Positions 13,430 through 26,500 of a stretch of DNA of 64,000 bases are shown here, in pieces. The translations under genes and the position numbers were made by a program. Below the pieces are notes generated by a model. It was not told the origin of the DNA. It did no database searches and saw only the letters and a program-made list of their open reading frames with translations. Each line of letters opens with the position of its first letter. Positions within the stretch are counted from its first letter, which is position 1. The DNA comes from Pseudisothecium myosuroides (Eukaryota; Streptophyta; Bryopsida; Hypnales; Lembophyllaceae). The DNA is taken from contig OX637290.1 in NCBI GenBank assembly GCA_951799445.1, forward strand, positions 21,570,987 to 21,634,986, read 5' to 3'.

Positions 13430-13635
13430 AAACATGGCACAGAGGTACATTTGCTTTCTTCAATGTACCAGCAATATACATTTCAGGAGGTGGTCAATTT
13501 TAGTGACCATTGCGTTTCAACTTCAAAAATTTGTAACTAATTCCACGAAGGTCCAAAAAATATGAAACGACTTGGGTTAGATGCCAATTCCATTTTTCTT
13601 CCTCTAAAATTTATCTGAAAATTGTTTCAAGGAGT
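13430..13635 (-). mobile_element. Inverted fragment of a type B TTAA element
   Basis: On the minus strand this stretch matches about 17930-18115, inside the type B element at 17676-18563. Neither terminus is present, so this is an internal fragment. Confidence 0.5.
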
Positions 13636-13766
13636 TTAGCTTCCCCGAAAAGGCAAACAACTCTTAAATGGTTGCTTTAAGAGCAGATTACCTTAATCCA
13701 TCAGGCGGGGCTTGTTGTCGGGCACTGGCGTGGGCCACTTGAGCAATGGGCACGCCTAAACTTAAC

Positions 13767-13984
13767 TTAACCCTTCAACGCCGGACTGGTGACCGTGGAA
13801 ATCAGCCCTTTTGGCATCAGATGACATCATCTTCTTTGAAAAAACCAAAATTGTTGAGTGGAGGTCAAACTACTATTCATGACCTACCCTTTCCCCACAA
13901 AATTTGGAAGATGAATAGTTGCACTTCTATCCTACATAGGAGATTCTCTTGTCATTCACGTCCACTTCGGTGTTTAAGGGTTAA
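13767..13984. mobile_element. Short TTAA-flanked MITE, type D (218 bp)
   Basis: The left end is TTAA plus CCCTTCAACGCCGGACTGG. The right end, complemented, reads CCCTTAAACACCGAAGTGG and is followed by TTAA at 13981-13984. The interior closely resembles the sequence on both sides of the element at 18709-19644, identifying a disrupted second copy there. Non-coding. Confidence 0.7.
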
Positions 13985-14023
13985 ACTTAAAGTTTAAACT
14001 TAAACTTTATTAGATCAAGTTCG

Positions 14024-14601
14024 TTAACCCTGGAGCGTCTGGATTCATCTCCAAAATTGACGATTTGAGAAAAACCATTATAAACTACAATTTGGAAGAA
14101 TATTTTGGAATTGGTATACAAACGAAAGCTGTAGATTTTGATTTTTAAATTCTATCCGTACGGTTAGATCTACTGATGCTATCACCAATCTTTTTCTATA
14201 AATTTTGAAAAGAAAATTTCAGAATTCCTTCTAAATTCAATTACAAGTAAAATATTATCATTTTTTGAGTAAAACTTGTTGGAATGGATTGGAAATAAGG
14301 TTCTCTTCATATGGTGATTTTTTGAAATTTTTGTGACCTTTACATCTTTGACCTCATTTTTGCACATCTAGTTTTGAACTGAAGTCAATGCAAATTGACC
14401 ACTTGACATACTTCCACATTTGTAATTTTAGAAATGTAATATGTTCTAGTAACACCCAATCCAACTGATGGATAGGACAACAACTTGATAAAGTATCACC
14501 AAAAATTAGGATGACTTTCATCCAAGCAGGAATGAGACAGAAACAAGGATCTGAATCTGTTCATCGTCCAGAAAATGGACGTCGGCGCGCTCCAGGGTTA
14601 A
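14024..14601. mobile_element. TTAA-flanked TIR element, type C (578 bp)
   Basis: Ends are TTAA plus CCCTGGAGCG at 14024-14037 and CGCTCCAGGG plus TTAA at 14588-14601, a perfect 10-bp inverted repeat inside a perfect 4-bp duplication. The interior is AT-rich and shares no obvious sequence with types A, B or D. Only the TTAA target and CCC start are common. Confidence 0.75.
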
Positions 14602-15033
14602 CCAATGAACACTAAAATTATCAATCCAAATAAAGTACTCGGAAATCCATACTCCTGGACAAGCTGAGACTCTGAGAGTTCTTCAATCTTCATCATGTCG
14701 ACACTCGACACCATGATTCTCTGCTTGATTTCAGTTTTTTTTTTTTTAATTTATTTAGAACAAATGGGAGACTTGATTTCAGTTGTAACTGTACATTAAA
14801 AATAATTAGTCTGTCTACCTAGCTCCCATTTGTCTGTCAATTTTATAATTGCTCATAAACTGAACATAATACGGAGTAGCATATCCTGTGTCTTATTTGC
14901 AGGCCCCTGGAACGCCGCCGTCCACACCCTGGCACACGCGGGTACAGGAGTCCATTGGACAGTGGCTTCCACGTGGGCTTTGTGGATAGAGTTTCCCAGT
15001 TCTGAAATGATTTTTTCAGTTCCCCTGGCCCAG

Positions 15034-15060
15034 TTTAATGATTTTAATGATTTTAATGAT
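15034..15060. repeat. 9-bp tandem repeat, 3 copies
   Basis: The unit TTTAATGAT occurs three times in succession. Confidence 0.85.
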
Positions 15061-15420
15061 TTTTTAATGGCAAGAACTAATAAAGACTGGCGGTTTGAAC
15101 CTGACAACGGGTCTGCCACCAGCCAGTCCAGGGGCTAAAGTTAGTTGGGGACGGATGGTGGGCAATCTCGGCACCCACTGAATCGATAGTTTTTGAAAAT
15201 AGAGTAGAAGAATATATAATGGTTTATTAATCTCGAATACGTACATGTACAGTACATCTACATATCCATATATGTATTTTCATATTCATTAAATAACTTA
15301 GCTGAGAAAATAAAAAAAATCCAATATAGTCAGTTGCCACTTGTTCTTGTTAGTGGTTGGGAACTTACTTTGGATTTCAGCCTCTTCAGGTAATAAAAAG
15401 CAAGATTATATGGGGTTCGT

Positions 15421-15475
15421 GGTCATGGGAGGTGTCGTGGGCGGTCATGGGAGGTGTCGTGGGCGGTCATGGGAG
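15421..15475. repeat. 22-bp tandem repeat, 2.5 copies
   Basis: The G-rich unit GGTCATGGGAGGTGTCGTGG plus two bases is repeated twice exactly, with a partial third copy. Confidence 0.9.
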
Positions 15476-16545
15476 ACATTGAATTTGTCAAGGCTATTGC
15501 GCATGATACTGTTTGATTAGATGTAGAATATTTATTGCTGCCTGTCGGTTTCGCAGGACACTAAATCCTCCATTCGAAGTGGGACCAGCAGGGTGAATTC
15601 TGTGTTTTCTGGTGTGAAAGTAAAAAAAAAAACTATTTAGCCATGTCTAGGATAAGTTGCATACCGCTTCTAGCAAATTTGCAAATATGAATTCAGAATT
15701 GGCAAATTTTTTCATATGTGGCAAATAAAAAATTTCAGCATTTTTTCCAAGGATAAATTTGGCTTGTAGGGCCTACTTCAAATGGAGGATTTGTATCCTC
15801 CGCCTGTTTCCGTTCCTTGTCTACAAAGCTTACTTGTTGGATATGTAAAGTTGCAAAGTGCCAACTTCCCCAAACAATAACCCCTTAATGTTTGAATCTT
15901 TTTGAATTTTTGCATATTTTTGCTTACATCTTTATAAATATATATTATTTATCTCAATTTTATCTTATTCATCATTCATGAAGTTTTTAAGGAAAAACTT
16001 AAGCATCAGTTGGAATGAAATGAGAAGTTGTATGGTAAAAAATCTCATGTAACCTCTTTGTTCACCGATCACATTTTGGAAGACAAAGGGCTAAAGTTAA
16101 TACTCTTTAAATTGACATTAAATAATAGTAATATTTTGTATGTCTTAATTTCAATCTCATTTTTTCATAGTTAAAAACATCAAATTGAAAACATCAGATT
16201 TTGTATGATTTTTCAAAGAAATTTCTTTATAAAAATCATGGTAATTACATGATTGCTTTAAATAGTATGGAAGTTTTAAGAAATTGGAAATAGTAGTGCC
16301 AAACATCATCATGTAATTGATGCATTCTTTGAGATCACACTGAGAGAAATTCGATGGAAAAGTTCAAAAGTGGTGTATTTTGAGCTTTTAAGATGCATTC
16401 TTCAAAGTGTCACAAAAATTACAATTTAAACAATTTTGGAAAAATTCAAATGGAATAAAAATTAGATTTTTGAAACTGCATTTTCTTATCAAAGTTTTAA
16501 AAAAACACTAAATCAAGACCCATGTAAAAGTTGAGGTTTTGACTT

Positions 16546-17672
16546 TTAACCCCTAAAGTACCAAAGTCCCCTCGGGGGACACTTGAGATTTTGGGCAGGC
16601 CTATGTGGCCTCAAATTTTGACCTGATTTTTTGAAACTTTTTTTGAAGATAGGGAATCACATCAGCTTCCTTAAAATATAATTTTTTTTCAATCGGTGTT
16701 TAGGAGAAAAAGTTATGTCATCCTAAAGCAATAAAGCAATTCGTCGGGTAGGGAAAAAAAAAAAGATTAAATTTTTTTTTCTCAAAGATTATGTTTTTGT
16801 CTACATCTAAAGCTTTGATTCATTCTGTTTGGACTAATGATGAGAAAGTTATGGACAATCTTGTTTTTCAGGCAAAAAAAACCCTTGTACAATTCATTTT
16901 TGAATGCATTATTCAAATTTTTTCAATTTTTATTTTTTGACGAGGTCAAGTTTCTTTGCAAGAACAATCCTACCGTTGAGATTATGGTGTTTTAATTCCA
17001 TCTAAGAGCTATCATTAGAAGAAATTCGGGGGCAATAAGAGACTGCAAGTTATCAGGCCTTGGGAACTCTGGGAACGTCCGGGGAGCAGTAATTTGTGCC
17101 ATGTCAAAAAATAATAATAAATTATTATTTTTAAATTATTTTTTAAATTATTTTTATTTTTATTTTTATTTATTTTTATATTCTGACTATTCCCAATTGC
17201 GGGAACAGCCCTGAAACGGCCCTTTGGAGCCCTCAAATTTCTTCTAATGTAACAATTTAGTGTTTCAATCAATTTTGGACCTACTTCTATTTAACAATTT
17301 TTTTATATGTAAAAATCAAGTTCTGATATGTTGAAATTTTTTCCTCGACTTCTAACTCAAATGTTCAACATAAATTTTTTTAACTTTATGGTGTGTAGTA
17401 CAAAAAAAATCCACAAGTGGCCATCAAAGTCATATGAAATTGCAAAAAACAGTTCATAAAAACTTATTTTTCCACCTTTGAATGCAAATATCTTCCAATC
17501 GGAACGATCAAATTTCTTGAAATTTTTACCACATGATCTGAGACAAGTGAAGTACAAGATCCTTTGGTTAGAATCTAAAAAAAAGTTTTTTTGGTCTCTT
17601 GAGTGATTGTAGCAGAAGTGGCAATTTTCAGTGGTTCTAGAGTTAAAAATGCCTTGGTATTTTAGGAGTTAA
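16546..17672 (-). mobile_element. TTAA-flanked TIR element, type A, inverted (1127 bp)
   Basis: The left end is TTAA plus CCCCTAAAGTACCAAAG and the right end is TTTTAGGA plus GTTAA. It lies opposite in orientation to the copy at 11111-12013; its first 75 bp match the complement of that copy's end. It carries a nested 237-bp insertion at 17013-17249. Only AGA separates it from the next TTAA element. Confidence 0.75.
17013..17249. mobile_element. Nested 237-bp TIR insertion
   Basis: The segment starts CATTAGAAGAAATTCGGGGGC and ends with the near-complement. Type A relatives at 11111 (inverted) and 18709 lack it at the corresponding place, so it was acquired after the host element inserted. Its centre is a run of AT-only DNA (17108-17180). 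The flanking bases are TAT and TAA, so the target duplication is unclear and the superfamily is not assigned. Confidence 0.6.
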
Positions 17673-17675
17673 AGA

Positions 17676-18563
17676 TTAACCCTTTAGTGACCGTGGTTGA
17701 TTTGGGGGGCGGGCGTAGTTTTTCAAGAAAATGAATTTTGTGGCCACTCTAAAGATGTAGTCTTAGATCAAACCGTACAAGGTGTTTCCATAAGGGAGAT
17801 TCTTCAACCTAACAAAAAATCAAACTCATCCAACGGTACAAATTGCTATAAATAAGGTAGGAGGTCCATAAATCAACCTTTTATGGGCTAAAATTGAATT
17901 TTGTGGAGGTGAAACATCTTTAAATACTTTTTAGTAAATTTTACTCAAAAGACAAGTAGAATAGGCATCTAATCCAAGTCGTTTCATATTTTTTCAAGCT
18001 TTGAGAAATTAGTTACAAATTTTTGAAGTTCACAAAAAATGGTCATATGTGGTCATCAAAATGAATACCCTTCTAAAATGTGCAGATTTGGTACATTGAA
18101 GAAAGTGAAATGTACCTCTAAATCATGTTTGCTTCTAGAGCCTTGTTGGAGTTTGAGTTGCTTTCCTTAATTTTCAAAAATCAATGACTTGAATGACCCT
18201 TTAGAATTTGCGCTACATAAATACCAATGCATAAGTTTATTTTGGGCATTTATGAGATTATAAAGCAACACTTATACCTTGTCAAGACATTAAGTTACAA
18301 AAAAATCTCACAATTTGGTTGATATTTTTTTGTATTTTTGTTGAACACTTCCCATTTAAAGGTCTAGGCCATTTGAGTTTGCAACCTCATAGCTAATTCA
18401 TCAATGCTCCAATTATCTTGAAATTGGTTTTGTTTGAAGCGCACAAAGACATTCTAATTGCGTTCCTCTTTGAGATTTTTGTGATCAAATGTATTTTGAA
18501 CAATATTAGACTGAGAGTCCAAAAATCAACCAAAAAGTGGTCGACCAGTCACTAAAGGGTTAA
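17676..18563. mobile_element. TTAA-flanked TIR element, type B (888 bp)
   Basis: Ends are TTAA plus CCCTTTAGTGACCG and CAGTCACTAAAGGG plus TTAA, inverted over about 14 bp with one mismatch. The interior is AT-rich and non-coding. An internal segment recurs inverted at 13430-13635 and part resembles 7280-7400. Confidence 0.75.
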
Positions 18564-18639
18564 TAGCACTTTCCTTGGCACTTTCAATGGAAGTCTACTT
18601 TTAGGAATGGGAAGAGGGATGGTTTTGGATGTTTTCCCA

Positions 18640-19785
18640 CCTCAATCCCATAAGGATGGACTAGTGCCCATGGAAATCATCCCTTTCGGTACCTTGTGAA
18701 TCATCTACTTAACCCCTAAAAGCCCAAGGCCTTTTTTTTGCCAAAAAACACTAAAAACTGCCATTTCTATAGCAAAGTATAAAAAAAAATTAAAAATGCT
18801 TTTTTTTGAACATCTAACCGTAGGATCTTGCATCTAACTAGTATGAGAATGTATGGAAAAAATTTCAGAATTCTTGACCGCATAGATTGCAAGATATCGG
18901 CAATTAAAGTGAAAAAAACAAGTTTTTCAGCACATTGCGGGGCTAGATTTTTTGGCTTTAAACATTTTTAACTTAAAATTTTTGCACTACAGCGTTTTGA
19001 GCTTTAAATCTTTATTGTAGAAAATTGAGTTGAGAGTGTAGGGAAAAAAAATATCAAAAAAACTTAATTATCATTCTTAAAAAAATTGTTAAGTAGAAGT
19101 AGATACAAGATAGAAGGAAAATCTAAAATATTCATATATTTTAGATGGAATTAAAATGCACTAATCCCAATGGTGAGATTGTTCTAGCAAGTAAATTACA
19201 CCATGCAAAAAAAAAATTGAAAAATTGAAAAAATTGCATTCAAAAATGAATCCTACAAGTTATTTTTTTCAAGAAGATGCTCTAACTGCCCGAAAAACAA
19301 GAATATCCATAACTTTCTCATAACATATCCAAATGAAATGAATAAAAGCTTTCCAGATAGACAAAAATATAATCTATCAAGAAAAAAATATTAAAAAAAA
19401 AATTCAAATTTTTGTCCATTTTTTTTTGGCTAACTGGGCTGTCCGCTGTCCCCTGTTTTGAGCTTATTTGGTCATAACTATTGTTCCCGGGCACCAATTG
19501 TGGAAAAAATTATATTACCACAAGCTTAACAATTTTTCTATCTTCAAAAAAAGTTTCAAAAAATCAAGACAAAATTTCAGCCTGTAGGTACCTGGCCGAA
19601 ATCCCATTTGTCCCTCAAAAGGACAATGGGCCTTTAGGGGTTAAAAAAATCCAAAAATATTCATTAGAGGTCAAACTACTTTGCAAGATCTCTCCTTTTG
19701 CACAAAATTCAAAGGATGAACAATGGCACTTTTGTCCCAGGCTTTTGTCCAACATAGAAGGATTCTTTGTCATTCATCGGCTAAA
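18640..19785. mobile_element. Type D element split by a type A insertion
   Basis: About 18655-18708 plus 19645-19785, read together, follow the interior of the intact type D MITE at 13767-13984. The termini are too eroded to place precisely. The interruption is exactly the type A element at 18709-19644. Confidence 0.5.
18709..19644 (+). mobile_element. TTAA-flanked TIR element, type A (936 bp)
   Basis: Ends are TTAA plus CCCCTAAAAGCCCAAGG and GGGCCTTTAGGGG plus TTAA. Removing the element with one TTAA leaves flanks that align base for base, without gaps, to the intact type D copy near 13827-13850. This shows that TTAA is the duplicated target. The interior is shared with 4071, 11111, 16546 and 43447; no coding frame. 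Confidence 0.8.
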
Positions 19786-20240
19786 AAATGTCTGCATTGT
19801 CCTCCAAGTTAATAATAAGTTTGTTTGTTTTAAAAGAAATTAATTAATTTTTTAACAAATGGATAGAACCATTGCATTAAAATTAATAAGTGCTTTCGCT
19901 GTTGGAGAACAGAAAATGTTGCTTCCTGGTGTTTAGACCTCGGGGCGGTCTCCAACTTTTTTTAAATTTTTTTACAAATGGAAAATCTATTGCATAAATT
20001 TTTTTTAAAAATAAAATAAAAAATAAAAAAACAAAAAAATTAAAAAAAATTAAAAAAACGGTCTCCAACCTTTCACAGAAGCAACGGCAATTCTACCAAT
20101 TCTGACCAATTTTGACCATGTGGGCGACGTGCAAATTAGTGTGGTACGGTCCATCACCCCTAAATTAGTCTACATACAGTTCATGTCTAAGTAGCGCCAA
20201 TCTCGAGGACCCGACTTCCGTAGTTTCTACGTTTCCACCG
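19786..20240. other. Intergenic DNA upstream of the IDE-type gene
   Basis: AT-rich up to about 20060, then rising in GC toward the leader of the gene that starts at 20554. No core promoter element could be assigned with confidence. Confidence 0.4.
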
Positions 20241-20553
20241 TAGCCGACGTGCCCCCCTCCGCCCCTCGGCGCTCGCGTACAACCGCAGACGCGCGGCTCA
20301 CGGCGTCGCAGGATGCCGGCGCAGCCGCTTCGTCCGTGGAGCTCACTGGAATGTCGTGTAGCGCTTGCATCGCGGAGTCCGTCCCTCGCAGCAATTGTTG
20401 CGTTTTAACTTACACTGCTGCTGTGCTCGAGGTTGTTGTCCGGGTTCACGGAATTCTTCTTCTTCTTCTTCGTCTTCTCTTTGCTCTCCCCACCAGCGAT
20501 TCTTCTTCTGCACCTGCTGCTACTGCTGCTGGACGCCCCTCCTTGTTTGCAGA
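20241..20553 (+). promoter_or_regulatory. GC-rich 5' flank/leader of the IDE-type gene
   Basis: Markedly more GC-rich than the upstream DNA. It contains a CTT-repeat tract (about 20455-20480) and a CTG-rich tract (about 20510-20530), as often seen in plant 5' leaders. The extent of the transcript is inferred only from position. Confidence 0.4.
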
Positions 20554-23500
20554 ATGGGGCGCGGAGGCTCCGAGGAGGTCGTGGTGGACGCCCCGGACGT
20601 CTTGAAACCGCGCACGGACAAACGCGATTACAGGGGCGTGGTGTTGGGAAATAAACTGGAGGCGCTCATCATCAGTGACCCCGACACTGATAAGGTAACT
20701 TACCAACAGAAAAAACAAACCTGCAAATCTGCAAACTTGCAAACTCGCAAACTCGTGAAGGCGCAAACGCGCAAATTCGTTTTCACACAAACCTCCTCGC
20801 AAATTTATTTGTCACACAAACCTCTGAAGTGATGCTATTCTTCTCTCCTGTGCGTAATACTCTCGAGATTGAGTCTCCCTCAATTTCAGTTCAAGAGTTG
20901 TACGTTTCTTCATATCGGCCTCTCGAGGTTCTTTTTACGATGTCTCTGTAATCGAAAGACGCACTCGCTCGCTTGTGAGTGGCGGCAGCCGTTCCGATCG
21001 TTGTCTTATTGAGCGAACGACTCTGGTTTTTGAGGCTCTGACCAGAAATGGTGCATGTTCGATGGATCGGTAGCAATGGTGTTGTCAGTGAGAATAATTC
21101 TTTTCTTGTTTTCGCCTGTGGCTGAACATGTTTTAATGCTTTTTGAGCAATTCGGTTGGGAAGACAATTTGGTACTGAAGCGCTGATGGCAGGGCTTGCA
21201 GTTTTAGGAGTTGGCTTTCTTGCAATTTAGGTCATGTCAGGGCATGCTAGGAAAAGACGTCTTGTATCTTTTATGTTATGTGTCGTTAAGGCTTTAGAGT
21301 ATGACTCAATCAGCTCGGATAGGGCGACAGTGGCAGTGCTGCATTGGTTGGTATTGAATTTCATTATTCCACCGAATTGATCTTGCTTACCACAGATCGG
21401 TGGAGAATTCAGCTCGCTATGACTGGATTTATTAACGGAAAGTTTGATTTTTGGAGTGACTTTGAATTGCGGGATAGCGCTTTGTAGGCATGAGAAGTGT
21501 AGACCATTTATCATTATTTCAAGTAGTGCGCTGCAGGTCCCAGGGTTTGTACATCGACGGGTCTGGGCTGGATCAAATTTTGTTCCCAGGCATCAAACTA
21601 AGATGCTAGAATTTTAGTCTCAGATTGTGCTCCTCACGTGTTGTCCACTTGGACTTCTCGAATCTGGACGCCTCAGGAGGGTGGTTAACATAGAATTTGG
21701 CAACGCCATTTTGGTTATCAGGCGTGCTTCGGAGTTTAGGCTAGCGAATTTATTTACCTGGTGTTATTTAGGACAATCGTTGAGTTTTCCTTCTCTGTCA
21801 TCTACACCAGGATGATTGTGTAGACTGATATTCTGATTTTCTGAGCCTTTTTTGACTATCGTAATTGAATGGAAAGTAGGTACTGACAGTCATTATTGGC
21901 ATATCTCTCCCTAATCACTTTGTAATTACTCATTTCTTGTCTACGACTCAATCCTGAGAATCTTTCATGTTGTGTACGCTTCTGATTGGGACAACCTGCA
22001 CTTGTGATAGGGCATTTAGAATTCCATTGTTCCTGTGTCGTTGGAGAGGGTTGTGTTTACTTATTGGTTACTCCTTGAATGTAATCTTGCCAAATGTATC
22101 AGAAATGGGAGATTTCTCAAGTGTAATTTACTGTTTTCCTATTACAAGAGAATTGGGTGGTTGTTTGCAGGCAGCAGCTTCAATGGTAGTGAATGTGGGA
22201 TCTTTTAGTGACCCTGAAGGTCTGGAGGGATTGGCTCATTTTTTGGGTACGCTTTTCTTGTCTTTTTTCTGTTCCTGTGTGATTATTATTTTAATTTGTT
22301 TTGTTGTTTAGATGTAAAGTTTCTGTCAAATTAATAGAGGCCTCTGTTAGGTTTTGATCGTGGTCTTGGATTGAAATGAGAATTGCAGAGCACATGCTAT
22401 TCTTTTCAAGTGAGAAATATCCCGAGGAAGACAGCTATTCCAAGTATCTCACTGAGGTATGTAAGAGTATATATACTTGCGGGGTCAGTGCCTCCGAGTT
22501 TCGCTTATATGTAGTAATTTCCTTGACAGGATTATGAGAGTCTTCTTTTTTAGGATTAGTTTAATAAGAGTTGTTTGTGAGTGCAGCATGGAGGCCATTC
22601 CAATGCGTTTACCGCAGCTGAGCATACCAATTATCACTTTGATGTTAGCGCAGATTATCTGGAAGAAGCCTTGGACAGGTAATTGCTGAATATAACGACG
22701 AGTGGAAGTTTCTTGCTATCGTGTAATTTACGAAATAAAGTTTGGGACTTATTAGGGAACAGCATGCTTATTCTTCCTGGTTTTAGTTGTTTATTTGAAG
22801 AAGATTTATTTTGATAGTTCTGTTTTGAGCAAGTGACACCTGTTTTTCATTTGGAGATAAATTATATCGGTGGTCGTTTGCGTATCTTACTTTGATCCGT
22901 GACGATGTTGTGAGCGCAGATTCGCTCAGTTTTTTATATGCCCATTGCTGTCTGCGGATGCAACGTCTAGGGAAATCAATGCTGTTGACTCAGGTATGGC
23001 ATTTCCTGCTCAAACATTTTGAATGACGGTTAGGGTACTGATAACCTTGTTTGTTTGGAATTAGGAAGGAAGCTGCAATTCTCACTCTGATTTCAGTATG
23101 CAAATTCATTGTTGGCTTTCTGTGTGACCCGAAAAGAACGTTCCATTTGTATTGATTACGTAGAACTATTGTTGCCTAGAAATATGGTGATGGTGATTAT
23201 GGTATCTGATGGCAGGACGGTGTGGGCTTTGTGTTTATCAGAGAACAGCAAGAATTTGACCATGGATATGTGGCGAATGAATCAAGTATCTAATCTGTTC
23301 CTTATTATCTTCCAAGTTTCATTAGCTTCCTCTTGGCACTGTTGGTGGATTTGCTTTCAAAATCTGAAGGTTATTCTCTTTGTTTTGTGCATAGTTAACA
23401 AAATTGGTGAGCTCCAAAGATCACCCGTTTCACAAATTTGGAACCGGTAAGAAAATCTTTTGGTTATCCACATTTGATCACTTTATATACTTTTGAAGTT

Positions 23501-26500
23501 GTTTGCCTAGCATAGAACATGCGAAAAGAGTTGCTTACGTCTACAATTGTATGCAGGAAATTTGGATACTCTTGATATTGGACCCAAAAGAAGGGGAGTG
23601 GACACACGTGATGAGCTGGTCAAATTTTATAAAGCCAACTATTCTTCTAACCTCATGCGACTTGTTGTTTATGGTAGAGGTGAGCCCTGGATTAATTATC
23701 AGCAGTTTTAAGTGTCGCAGATTTTGCTCGTTGCGATGCATTCTGGTCGTCTTGTCTTCGTATGTTTTGGAGTGCCGTGATGGAGACTCTGCTAACATGA
23801 TCCATCCACTTTTCTGGGGGTCTGTTGTTTCGGCTGAAATAGAATCAATAGACGAGCTTACAGATTTGGTCCATAATAAGTTCAGTTCGATCAAGAATAC
23901 GGGCAGGAAAGCTGAGAAATTCACTGGACAGCCGTGTCTTCCTGAGCATTTGCAGGTAAAGTACTGTAGTTCTAGTTTAGCTGTCCAAACCTAGCACGTC
24001 GCCTGATGTTATCGTTTTAAACTGCTCTATTTATAGATGGAAATTATTTTTTGCATTTGAGAGAGCTCATTATTGGATATGCTTGCTATTGCATTCAACT
24101 ATTCTTTAAATATTACCAGTAAATTTCCTGCATTTTCTCAGCACTATTTGCGATGCAATATCTGCAGATCATAGTCAAGGCCGTGCCTGTTAGGGAGGGG
24201 CACAATTTGGAAATGATGTTCCCCATCACACCAGAGATTCAAAACTATACGGCAGCACCATCACGCTATCTGGGCCATTTGATTGGACACGAAGCTGATG
24301 GATCTCTATTTGCGCTTCTTAAGAAATTGGGTGAGAACATCTATCACTAGTATATTTCTACTTATACGATGTTAGTATTTAATGCAGATTGCGGGTTTGC
24401 GGGTTTACAGGTTTGGTTTTTTGTTTATGTATTTCTATTTTGCGTGCTGTTTATATTGCCCAGCTAGGGTGGGTATCGTGCTGCTCTCAAAACCCTCAAT
24501 TTGACGGGGCAAAATCAGGATGTCCTCTGTTGAAGTAGTGACAAGCTCATACCTTGTTCATAGTGCTTCAGTTCGTGTTCACACCTAGTCTATTCGTCTG
24601 TGTGAGTCATTGCTTTAGGGCTTTCGGTGTGATACCACACAAACTCACATAGCACCTGATGAATTACGTATGTAACAGGCTGGGCAAATAGCTTGAGCGC
24701 TGGAGAGATAGATAGCAGTTTGGATTATGGATTCTTCCTGATTGCAGTTGAACTAACCGACATCGGACAGGGTATGCACCCTTCATATTGGAACTCACTG
24801 TTAGCCTCAGTAATTTCTGTCCTCTTGGGTGATTTTTATCATATTTGGTGCGCTGTTTGTATGTCTAAATACTTTGGTTGATCCATCAATGGACAATTGC
24901 ATGGCTTCTGTAATTATGATGTTCTTTTAAGAGCTTTCAAATTAACACTCTTGTGGGAGCATTAGATTGACGCTGTGTTTTGGTAACAGAGCACATGGAA
25001 GAGGTAGTCAACCTCACGTTTCAATACATTCGAGTGTTACAGCAAGAGGGTGTCGCTGAGTGGATGTTTGATGAGGTACGCATCATGTCTTAAGAATCTT
25101 TGATTTTATTAGTCGAAGATATCATACCTAGAGTTTTGCTTGCCAGCTAGTCTAGTATCATCGCCTGCTCACTATAGTTGCGTTTATTCTTGTGAAAGGT
25201 GCGAGCTGTTTGCGAGATGAAGTTCCACTTTCAGGACAAGCGACCTCCCATTTCATATGTCACAGATCTTGCAGGAAATATGCTGGTACGAATCTTGGTC
25301 ACGTAATCCAGTTCGAAGTTTGTTTAGCTTCCATTTCAAGTGTTTCAATAATACCAGCGGGTATAAATTTGTCTGTTGGGATCCTTTACTACAATGCGGA
25401 AGGCTCGCATGTTGATTTGGCATGCTTTCTCATGTCCTCCGAATCATGTCCGTAGGTGTACATTCTAATTGTTCTACCTGTCAATGTAGCTATATCCCCC
25501 GAAAGACTGGTTGGCAGGATCTTCGCTTCCCCGGGACTTTGATGCACCGGCCATTGCAGGCTTAATTGAGCAACTGAAACCTGAGCGAGTGAGGTGCTCA
25601 TCTTGATCACCTGTCCTTTGAATTGTGAGCCTATTTTATTTTGTCTAGCCGGCAGGTCACATCCAGCTCACCGGGTACGTCGACTGAGGTATCTTTTGGA
25701 TGCAAATTTTTTTCTCTTTGAGAATATGCTGCTGATTGTTTTTTGGTGTTCTCATTTCAGAACTTTTTGGTACTCCAAACAATTTGAAGGCAAAACCTCT
25801 CAAAGAGAACCCTGGTATGGAACGGACTATATCATCGAAAGAATCGAAGATAATCTGGTGCAGGTACGACTTTGTTCTTCACGAAATGTTTGTCTTCTTT
25901 GGTTTCGATTCAAGGTCGGTTATTCGTTCCATTGGGTCCGAACAATTTGATTGCAATATGAGCGACAATAAGGAAGAAACGCAAGTTTTAAAGGCTTTTC
26001 AATGCTGAACAACGTGAAATTTAAGTCGGTGCCTCCCTGGGCAGAAACTTCAAACGTACGCATCTTAATTCGGCACCTCAAGGCCCCTTAACCCGAGTGC
26101 CTGAACTAAGAAGAGGAAGTGCTTTTTGGAAGCTAATAATTGATTATAGTAACTTCCAACTCATTTAAATCCTGGGCATTTTCTACCGTTCAAAATGTAG
26201 GGCATCATTTTTTTTTTTCGATTGGCATGTTTCTTGCAGCTTTCCGAAGGATTTATATCAATTTTTATAGATATGAAAGCGGTTTCTTTTGGTCATTTCG
26301 GCACTTACGGATTTAACTGTTTGCTGCCAATGTTAATTTTATATTGCAGGAGTGGTCAAAAGCCCCGATTAATAAAAATCTGCACTTGCCAATGGCAAAT
26401 GTTTTCATTCCAACCGATTTTACCCTTCGAGATCCTGAACCGAAGGTATTTACCTTCTTACTTTTCTCTCGTTAAAATAGGTTTGCAAGGATTTGCTTAC

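Larger units (their letters stand above)
14602..16545. other. Intergenic DNA with small repeats, no gene recognised
   Basis: A moderately GC-rich patch at 14880-15140 has open frames on both strands with no recognisable product. Two small tandem repeats (15034 and 15421) are listed separately. Confidence 0.45.

Noticed and set aside
20249..20832. Open frames of 118-155 residues overlapping the start of the IDE-type gene
   Set aside because: They are out-of-frame shadows of a GC-rich leader and exon 1; the longer one runs through the exon 1 donor into intron 1.
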